The notes under the pieces: model-generated
What the model was told of the DNA's origin: nothing
The model's input: only the letters and a program-made list of their open reading frames with translations
Database searches by the model: none
Position numbers and translations under genes: made by a program
Shown here: piece after piece, positions 1 to 4,658 of the stretch
Numbering within the stretch: position 1 is the stretch's first letter
How the letters are laid out: the number at the start of each line of letters is the position of its first letter
Assembly: GCA_022361315.1 (NCBI GenBank)
Contig: JAKSBB010001160.1
Location: forward strand, 1-9,683
Reading direction: 5' to 3'
Length of the DNA: 9,683 nt
Source: Desulfobacterales bacterium
GTDB taxonomy: Bacteria > Desulfobacterota > Desulfobacteria > Desulfobacterales > Desulfobacteraceae

Positions 1-746
1 ATGGCTTCGGTCTGGTCGCCGCAGATATGGTCGGCTCCGCCGGATGTGCCGGTATGGACCTTGGCGCCGCCCAGGTCTTCGGCCGAGATCTCCTCGCCCG
101 TGGCCATCTTCACCAGGGGAGGGCCGCCCAGAAAGGAGAAGGACTGCTTGTCGATCATGATGGACTCGCAGGCCATGAACACGATATAGGCTCCGCCGGC
201 TGTGTTGCCGCCGGTGCTTAAGGTTACCTGCCGCAGCCCTTTGGCCGACATCCGGGCCATGTTGTAAAAGATGGAGCCGAAGTGCTGGTCATCCGGGAAC
301 ACGTCGGCCTGCATCGGCAGGAAGACCCCGCCGGAATCGGCGATGTATACGCAGTTAAGCCCGCATTTCTCCGCGATGGCCTGGGCCCGCATATGTTTTT
401 TCAGGGTAATGGGAAAATAGGTGCCTGCCTTGACCCTGGAGTCGTTGGCCATGATCATGGTCCAGTTGCCGTGGATTTTTCCGATGCCGGTGACGATACC
501 GGCGCAGGGTACATCATCCACCCCCGGGTACCCCATGCCAAAGCCGGCCAGCAGGGATAGTTCGAAAAACGGGGTGTCAGGGTCAATGAGACCGGTAATC
601 AGATCCCTTACCGGGCGTTTGTTCCGTTTGGCCAGGTTGTCAACGGCCTTTTGGCCCCCCGGCCAGATGGCTTCCTGCTGGCGGGCGGTGAGCTGTTCTT
701 CTTCGGCGAGCCAGAATGAGCGGTTCTCGGTCCGATTATGGGTCAT
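1..746 (-). CDS. Acyl-CoA carboxylase carboxyltransferase (beta) subunit, methylcrotonyl-CoA carboxylase-like, C-terminus cut by window edge
   Basis: The minus-strand frame is open from an ATG at 744-746 to the left edge, giving 248 residues of a protein usually about 510-540 long. By family it is the subunit that moves CO2 from carboxybiotin to an acyl-CoA, working with a biotin carboxylase/carrier subunit that must lie outside the window. Visible landmarks are the N-terminal carboxyltransferase core with DSGG (137-140), LPMQADVFPD (143-152), HFG (155-157), the glycine motif TAGGAY (182-187), and GGPPLVKMATGEEISAEDLGG (207-227 region). The last stretch is typical of methylcrotonyl-CoA or geranyl-CoA carboxylase beta subunits. 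The start follows the hydratase stop by 4 bp with an AGGGAG site inside the end of that gene, so the two are probably co-translated. Substrate is inferred from similarity only; a propionyl-CoA or other acyl-CoA substrate is possible. Confidence 0.9.
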   Translation of the reverse strand, partial: MTHNRTENRSFWLAEEEQLTARQQEAIWPGGQKAVDNLAKRNKRPVRDLITGLIDPDTPFFELSLLAGFGMGYPGVDDVPCAGIVTGIGKIHGNWTMIMANDSRVKAGTYFPITLKKHMRAQAIAEKCGLNCVYIADSGGVFLPMQADVFPDDQHFGSIFYNMARMSAKGLRQVTLSTGGNTAGGAYIVFMACESIMIDKQSFSFLGGPPLVKMATGEEISAEDLGGAKVHTGTSGGADHICGDQTEA

Positions 747-750
747 GGGC

Positions 751-1536
751 TTATCTCCCTTTGTAAACAGGTTTGCGTTTTTCCCTGAAAGCGGTAAGTC
801 CCTCAACCCGGTCTTCGGTGGGAATGGTGACCCTGTATGCATTGGACTCTATGGCAAGGCCGGTGGCAAGATCGGTTTCGATCCCTTTGTCAATGGCGTA
901 TTTGGCCATTTCCACGGCAATGGGTCCGGTTTCCGCAATCATGGCCGCCATGTCCAGGCAGGCATCCATGAGGCTGTCCGGGGAGACTACCTGGTTAACC
1001 AGCCCGATATCCAGGGCTTCGGCTGCATCCACCCGCCGTCCCGTGAATATCAGTTCTTTGGCCTTGGCCACCCCGACGATCCTCGGCAGGCGCTGGGTGC
1101 CGCCGCCGCCGGGAATGATGGCAAGCCGGGTCTCTGTCAGGCCCATGGAGGCGGTTTCCGAAGCAATACGGATATCCGATGCCAGGGCCACCTCTGTTCC
1201 GCCGCCGAGGGCAATGCCGTTGACGGCGGATATTACCGGTATGGGCAGGTTCTGGATTGATGTGAGAAGGTTGCGTATGGTCAGGATAAATTTTTTGACC
1301 TCATCCTGGGTCAGGGTGGCCCTTTCCTTAAGGTCTGCCCCTGCGCAGAAGGATTTTTCCCCTGCTCCGGTGATGATAACGCAGCGGATACCGGTCCTGT
1401 ATTGGAGTGCATCTATCTCATCCCTCAGGGCGTAGAGCAGATCAAAGTTCAGGCAGTTCATGACCTTGGGACGGTTGAGGGTCAGAACGGCAGCCTTGTT
1501 TTTTTCTTCAACAAGCAGAAGAGAGGTATCAGTCAT
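751..1536 (-). CDS. Enoyl-CoA hydratase/isomerase, AUH-like (possible methylglutaconyl-CoA hydratase)
   Basis: A 261-residue crotonase-family protein of normal length. It hydrates the double bond of an enoyl-CoA in the cytoplasm. Both catalytic glutamates are present: E115 in the GGGTEVAL segment and E135 in GLTETRLAIIPG. The oxyanion-hole segments CAGADL (64-69) and ALGGG (109-113) are also intact. The segments FCAGADLKERA, MGLTETRLAIIPGGGGTQRLPR and the C-terminal IPTEDRVEGL...EKRKPVYKG closely match, from memory, the AUH methylglutaconyl-CoA hydratase group of leucine degradation. I chose ATG 1536, preceded by AAGGAA, over a GTG 19 codons upstream that has no good ribosome site and would add a non-family extension. 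It lies 76 bp after the dehydrogenase and 4 bp before the carboxyltransferase. A general short-chain hydratase role remains possible. Confidence 0.93.
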   Translation of the reverse strand: MTDTSLLLVEEKNKAAVLTLNRPKVMNCLNFDLLYALRDEIDALQYRTGIRCVIITGAGEKSFCAGADLKERATLTQDEVKKFILTIRNLLTSIQNLPIPVISAVNGIALGGGTEVALASDIRIASETASMGLTETRLAIIPGGGGTQRLPRIVGVAKAKELIFTGRRVDAAEALDIGLVNQVVSPDSLMDACLDMAAMIAETGPIAVEMAKYAIDKGIETDLATGLAIESNAYRVTIPTEDRVEGLTAFREKRKPVYKGR

Positions 1537-1612
1537 TATGGGTTTCCTTATTTTAGGAATCGTTACAAAATAACTTGTTCTAGCAAAGAACACCTGATTT
1601 TGAAGCCGATCC

Positions 1613-2761
1613 TTAACATCCTATATATCTTGAGATTACAATACGCTGGACCTCAGAGGTGCCTTCCCCGATTTCCAGCAGTTTCTGATCCCGGTAGAAC
1701 CGCTCTACGTTATACTCTTTCATCAGCCCGTAGCCGCCGTGGATCTGGACCGCATGGTCCACCACCCGGCCCATGACTTCAGAGCAGTAGAGCTTGCCCA
1801 TGGCCGCTTCCTTTTCATAGGGCCTGTGGTTTGATTTCAGCCAGCAGGCCTTGTAAAGCAGGTTCCGGGCACATTCGATTTCCATGGCGCAGTCTGCCAG
1901 CTTAAATGCCACTGCCTGGAATTTGGAGATGGGCTGACCGAACTGCTCCCTATCCTTAGCATATTTCAGGCCCAGGTCATAGGCCCCCTGTGCCCCACCC
2001 AGCCCCATGGCGCCGATGGAGAGCCGGCCTCCGTCAAGGGTTGCCAGCATCTGGTGAAACCCGTCACCCTTGTTGCCAAGGATATTTTCCTTTGGCACCC
2101 TGACATTGTCAAAGTAGAGTTCTGCCGTATTGGAGGCGCGCCACATCATCTTGTTGTGCATGGGAATGGCCTTGAATCCCGGTGTGCCTGCTTCCACAAG
2201 GATGCAGGAGTATTCCGGCTTTCCGTTCTCCCGGGTGCCGGTGACGGCCTGTACCGTGACCCCCATTGTCAAATCACAGGCAGCGTTGGTGATAAAGATC
2301 TTTGATCCGTTGATGACCCATTCGTCGCCGTCAAGCACAGCAGTTGTTTTTGAGCCGCCCGCATCGGATCCGGCTGTGGGCTCGGTAAGTCCGAAGCCCC
2401 AAAGCCCTTCTCCGGCACAGAGCCGGGGCAGGTATTTCTGTTTCTGTTCTTCAGTGCCAAAGTAGAAGATGGGCCCGATCCCGAGGGAGTTTCCCGCAGC
2501 AATGGTGGCAGCCTGGGAACCGTCGATCCTGGCGATTTCTTCCACGGCAATAATATAGGATATATAATCCATTGCCTGGCCTTCGTATTCTTCTGATACA
2601 AACATGCCGAACAGACCTAACTCTCCCATCTTTCTGGTCAGCTCTTCTGAAAATTCCTCTTTTTCGTCAAGCTCTCCTGCGATGGGGGCGATCTCTTTCC
2701 GGGCAAACTTTCGGACTTCTTTGCGGATCATTTCCTGTTCTTTGGTAAGGTCAAAATCCAC
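1613..2761 (-). CDS. Acyl-CoA dehydrogenase, short/medium-chain type active site
   Basis: A full-length 382-residue FAD-dependent acyl-CoA dehydrogenase that introduces the alpha-beta double bond and passes electrons to electron-transfer flavoprotein. Landmarks in order: N-terminal helical domain (about 1-115), the flavin/substrate motif FGLTEPTAGSDAGG (123-136), the middle beta domain, the REQFGQPI motif (271-278), the QIHGGYG motif (339-345) and the C-terminal EIGEGTSEVQR (363-373). E366 in that last motif is at the position of the catalytic base in SCAD/MCAD/butyryl-CoA dehydrogenases. At the position where isovaleryl-CoA dehydrogenases hold their base (LD-x-E-R) this protein has LDGGR with G245. 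The start is GTG, supported by a perfect AAGGAGG six bases upstream. It is the first gene of the acyl-CoA operon. Likely substrates are short straight or branched acyl-CoAs; isovaleryl-CoA is less likely by the active-site argument. Confidence 0.95.
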   Translation of the reverse strand: MDFDLTKEQEMIRKEVRKFARKEIAPIAGELDEKEEFSEELTRKMGELGLFGMFVSEEYEGQAMDYISYIIAVEEIARIDGSQAATIAAGNSLGIGPIFYFGTEEQKQKYLPRLCAGEGLWGFGLTEPTAGSDAGGSKTTAVLDGDEWVINGSKIFITNAACDLTMGVTVQAVTGTRENGKPEYSCILVEAGTPGFKAIPMHNKMMWRASNTAELYFDNVRVPKENILGNKGDGFHQMLATLDGGRLSIGAMGLGGAQGAYDLGLKYAKDREQFGQPISKFQAVAFKLADCAMEIECARNLLYKACWLKSNHRPYEKEAAMGKLYCSEVMGRVVDHAVQIHGGYGLMKEYNVERFYRDQKLLEIGEGTSEVQRIVISRYIGC

Positions 2762-2767
2762 CCTGTG

Positions 2768-2774
2768 CCTCCTT
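2768..2774 (-). promoter_or_regulatory. Ribosome binding site fixing the GTG start of the acyl-CoA dehydrogenase
   Basis: On the minus strand this reads AAGGAGG, six bases before the GTG at 2761-2759. No ATG lies at a suitable distance, so this site decides that the gene uses a GTG start. The encoded N-terminus MDFDLTKEQEMIR is normal for the family. Confidence 0.85.
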
Positions 2775-2924
2775 CGTGGTTAAGGGTTATGCATTTGCCA
2801 AAAATACTTTCAGAACCAAGCCACAAATAACCTGTGTGTTGCTTTTGCCATCTTTCCGGCAATTGCTTAAGTCTCGTTTTGCAGTACAGAATCACAGAAT
2901 CAGCAGGAACATGCTCGGAGAATC

Positions 2925-2950
2925 AAAAAAAAACTGATCGAGCGATCAGT
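2925..2950 (-). terminator. Perfect 8-2-8 palindrome with T-tract: intrinsic terminator and/or operator
   Basis: Positions 2933-2940 (ACTGATCG) and 2943-2950 (CGATCAGT) are exact inverted repeats around AG. On the minus strand the palindrome runs directly into eight T residues beyond the stem (2932-2925). As RNA it can form a 7-bp stem with a GCTC loop, which is terminator-like and would end transcription from the CheX-fusion gene. The same palindrome sits at about +6 to +23 of the predicted operon promoter and has the short, GC-centred symmetry common in TetR-family operators. Both roles are inferred. The stem is short and only half G+C, so terminator strength is uncertain. Confidence 0.5.
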
Positions 2951-2962
2951 CTATTTTAAGAG

Positions 2963-2990
2963 TCTATATTTAAAGGAATTAATTTGTCAA
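2963..2990 (-). promoter_or_regulatory. Sigma70-like promoter of the acyl-CoA operon
   Basis: Reading the minus strand, a consensus -35 TTGACA (2990-2985) is followed after 16 bp by TATAGA (2968-2963). Transcription would start near 2956, a few bases before the palindrome at 2933-2950. It is the best promoter match in the window and points at the dehydrogenase gene. It has not been tested against any profile. Confidence 0.6.
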
Positions 2991-3076
2991 ACACTTTTTC
3001 AACTCAGGTGGGAATTGCCGGTTCTACAGGATTTTCAGTATGGAGCGGCCCTGATTCAGGCAGGTAAATCCGTGAA

Positions 3077-3949
3077 TCAGGCGTTTTTGATAAACTTGGA
3101 AATCTGGCCTTTTCTGACCCGCCAGGTCTGGGTGTCGTCCAGAACCCCTTTGAGAAAACCGGATCGTAAAAAACCTTTGATTTTTGCTGATGAAAGACCG
3201 GACAGTCTGGAGAATTCCTTTACACTGATGGTTTCATCCAGAAGGCTCTGGGGGACTTTTTTCATGGCCCGGGTTTTGGACGGCCGGTAACCCTGGATTT
3301 TGAACAGTTCTTCTTCAGGGATATGCCACTGGCTGTTTGATATTTTTTTTCCGTTTAAAAATCCGGTTTTCAGCAGCCGCCGGACTTTGATGGGATCCAT
3401 CCGGGTCTCTTTGGCAAAGGCATCCACTGAGATATATCCGTCCGGCGCTTCGACTTCGGGCAAGGTATCCTGTTGAAAATCCTCCTCAATTCTCTGGATG
3501 GAGGCTTCTATGTGGAACTTTCCGGCCCGGGTGTCAAAGGGGACAACAATAATCGGCTTCTTTTTCAGGTCATCCGGAATCACCGGCGTGGTATGGCTGA
3601 TTTTGGGGACGGCTACGTCAAAAAAGTACCCTTTCTTGGAGAGTTCTGCCTTGGCGGAACCTGTGATCATATTTGTCAGCTCGCCTGCCAGGTCGTAGAG
3701 TTCTTCCCTGGTTGCCCGGGTATGATCAAAGATAGCCGCCAGGATCTCCTGTAAAAAGGAGGCAGAAAAATTAATGATGAAATATCCGCTGATTCCGTGG
3801 CCGTTAAGGCTGATGAACCCGTTGATATCCTTGTTCGTGAGGGGCTCTACCCTTACACTGGGCGTCCCAGGGCTGGATTCAACACCTGCAAAGGTGGAAA
3901 ATACATCCATGGAGGCAGAGATAAACGGATTGATATATTTCACATCCAT
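3077..3949 (-). CDS. CheX-type phosphatase domain fused to two tandem winged-helix-like DNA-binding repeats
   Basis: A 290-residue protein. Residues 1 to about 160 are a CheX/CheC-family domain: it begins MDVKYINPFISASMDVF and carries the ExxN catalytic motif as E90-L-T-N93 within GELTNMITGSAKAEL. CheX proteins dephosphorylate CheY-like receivers. Residues 171-219 and 239-288 are two copies of one roughly 49-residue module, sharing ISV-x2-F, a KxxxxL helix, GFLxG and a late W. This pattern fits excisionase/MerR-like winged helices. A 19-residue basic linker separates them. I chose ATG 3949: the open frame extends to TTG 3997, but the predicted promoter (3984-4012) lies downstream of that TTG. 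The ribosome site at ATG 3949 is poor. The gene diverges from usp. A chemotaxis role is not implied by the neighbours; a DNA-bound or transcriptional role is inferred. Confidence 0.85.
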   Translation of the reverse strand: MDVKYINPFISASMDVFSTFAGVESSPGTPSVRVEPLTNKDINGFISLNGHGISGYFIINFSASFLQEILAAIFDHTRATREELYDLAGELTNMITGSAKAELSKKGYFFDVAVPKISHTTPVIPDDLKKKPIIVVPFDTRAGKFHIEASIQRIEEDFQQDTLPEVEAPDGYISVDAFAKETRMDPIKVRRLLKTGFLNGKKISNSQWHIPEEELFKIQGYRPSKTRAMKKVPQSLLDETISVKEFSRLSGLSSAKIKGFLRSGFLKGVLDDTQTWRVRKGQISKFIKNA

Positions 3950-3983
3950 AAGCGTCAATTTATCCGGTAAAAAAACAGCCGGT

Positions 3984-4012
3984 AGTATACGCCCCAAAGG
4001 TGAAATTTACAA
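3984..4012 (-). promoter_or_regulatory. Predicted promoter of the CheX-fusion gene
   Basis: On the minus strand TTGTAA (4012-4007) and TATACT (3989-3984) are separated by 17 bp. Transcription from about 3977 would give a leader of some 28 nt before ATG 3949. This helps reject the upstream TTG start at 3997. Confidence 0.5.
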
Positions 4013-4040
4013 GGCCGCCTCCCTGGTTTTAATGGAAAAT

Positions 4041-4060
4041 TTATCTTAGTGCTAAGAAAA
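4041..4060. promoter_or_regulatory. Palindrome between the divergent CheX-fusion and usp promoters, candidate operator
   Basis: TCTTAG (4044-4049) and CTAAGA (4052-4057) are exact inverted repeats around TG, and the symmetry continues with TT/AA at the outer ends after one mismatch. The centre (4050/4051) is about 73 bp upstream of the predicted CheX-fusion start site and about 71 bp upstream of the predicted usp start site. That is an activator-like position for both. The two-base centre is too tight for a good RNA hairpin, so a protein binding site is more likely. Confidence 0.45.
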
Positions 4061-4084
4061 AAATCCGGAATTGAAAACTTTAGA

Positions 4085-4114
4085 TTCACCTTCTCCCGGA
4101 AAATAAGGTATACT
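4085..4114 (+). promoter_or_regulatory. Predicted promoter of usp
   Basis: TTCACC (4085-4090), an 18-bp spacer, then TATACT (4109-4114). The -10 is good and the -35 is weak, as expected for an activated or stress-sigma promoter. It would give a leader of about 115 nt. Confidence 0.4.
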
Positions 4115-4193
4115 ATAGCCGTGTAAGGCAGATATTGGGTGCAAGTTTTTTCTCCTCACAAGGTTTCTCCTGAATCAATATCCAAGTAACCAG

Positions 4194-4221
4194 GATCCGG
4201 TTCTTCCCATCAAAACGGATC
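4194..4221 (+). repeat. Inverted repeat in the usp leader, just before the ribosome site
   Basis: GATCCG (4194-4199) and CGGATC (4216-4221) are exact inverted arms with a 16-base loop. The structure ends two bases before the GAAAGGAGG region. Two CTCCT stretches upstream (4152-4156 and 4167-4171) could pair with AGGAG of the ribosome site. A translational control role is possible but unproven. Confidence 0.35.
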
Positions 4222-4235
4222 TGAAAGGAGGCGCG

Positions 4236-4658
4236 ATGGAATTTGAGAAAATCTTAAATCCGGTGGACGGATCTGACCATTCCCGGCATTCCACGAAATA
4301 CGCCATTGAACTGGCAGAGAAATTCGGGGCCAGGATTATCCTGCTCCACTGCCACAACCGGTTTCCGGTGGTCCTGTCAGAGCCCTATTTCCAACAGGCC
4401 ATAAACGAGATCATGAAAGCATCCGAAACCCTTGTCCAGCCCTATGAAGAGATGCTTGGAGAGTCTGGCGTGGAGTTTGAAGTCAGGATTTTAGAGGGGC
4501 TGCCCGGATCAACCATTGCCGATGTGGTCAGAATTGAAAAAATCGACCTGGTGGTAATGGGATCCCGGGGCGTCTCTGATTTTGAGGGCCTTTTCCTGGG
4601 GTCCGTGGCCCACCAGGTACTGCATAAATCAGACTGCCCTGTTTTTATCGTGAAATAA
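4236..4658 (+). CDS. Universal stress protein, UspA family, ATP-binding type
   Basis: A 140-residue single-domain Usp of normal length. The fold markers are the N-terminal strand with the DGSDHS loop (11-16), the GARIILLHCH strand (31-40), and the nucleotide-binding signature G109-x2-G112-x9-G122-S123 in the GSRG...LGS segment. This signature marks the ATP-binding class (MJ0577-like) as opposed to the non-binding UspA class. These cytoplasmic proteins respond to starvation and stress; the partner is unknown. ATG 4236 is preceded by a strong AAAGGAGG at 4224-4231. It is divergent from the CheX-fusion gene. Its stop at 4656-4658 directly abuts the stop of the convergent ATPase gene, with no room for a terminator between them. 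Confidence 0.95.
   Translation: MEFEKILNPVDGSDHSRHSTKYAIELAEKFGARIILLHCHNRFPVVLSEPYFQQAINEIMKASETLVQPYEEMLGESGVEFEVRILEGLPGSTIADVVRIEKIDLVVMGSRGVSDFEGLFLGSVAHQVLHKSDCPVFIVK

Larger units (their letters stand above)
2762..3076. other. Intergenic region between the CheX-fusion gene and the acyl-CoA operon
   Basis: About 315 bases with no credible gene on either strand; the plus-strand open frame from 3015 is antisense to the CheX-fusion gene. It holds the promoter at 2963-2990, the palindrome with T-tract at 2925-2950, and a roughly 160-base AT-rich stretch between the palindrome and the dehydrogenase start. In that stretch I see only a weak TTGCC/GGCAA pairing near 2847-2864. If the promoter is right, the operon has a leader of almost 200 nt. 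Confidence 0.6.

Noticed and set aside
421..1260. Long plus-strand open frame antisense to the carboxyltransferase and hydratase
   Set aside because: Low-complexity Gly/Pro/Ser-rich translation mirroring well-supported minus-strand genes; no family motif.
1537..1593. N-terminal extension of the enoyl-CoA hydratase from a GTG at 1593
   Set aside because: The added 19 residues do not look like the family N-terminus, and the ATG at 1536 has a proper AAGGAA site.
3062..3080. Short palindrome near the end of the CheX-fusion gene as its terminator
   Set aside because: The symmetric core leaves almost no loop and there is no T-tract; the structure at 2925-2950 is a better candidate.
3950..3997. 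Upstream TTG start for the CheX fusion
   Set aside because: CheX domains begin at MDVKYINPF, and the best promoter lies downstream of the TTG.
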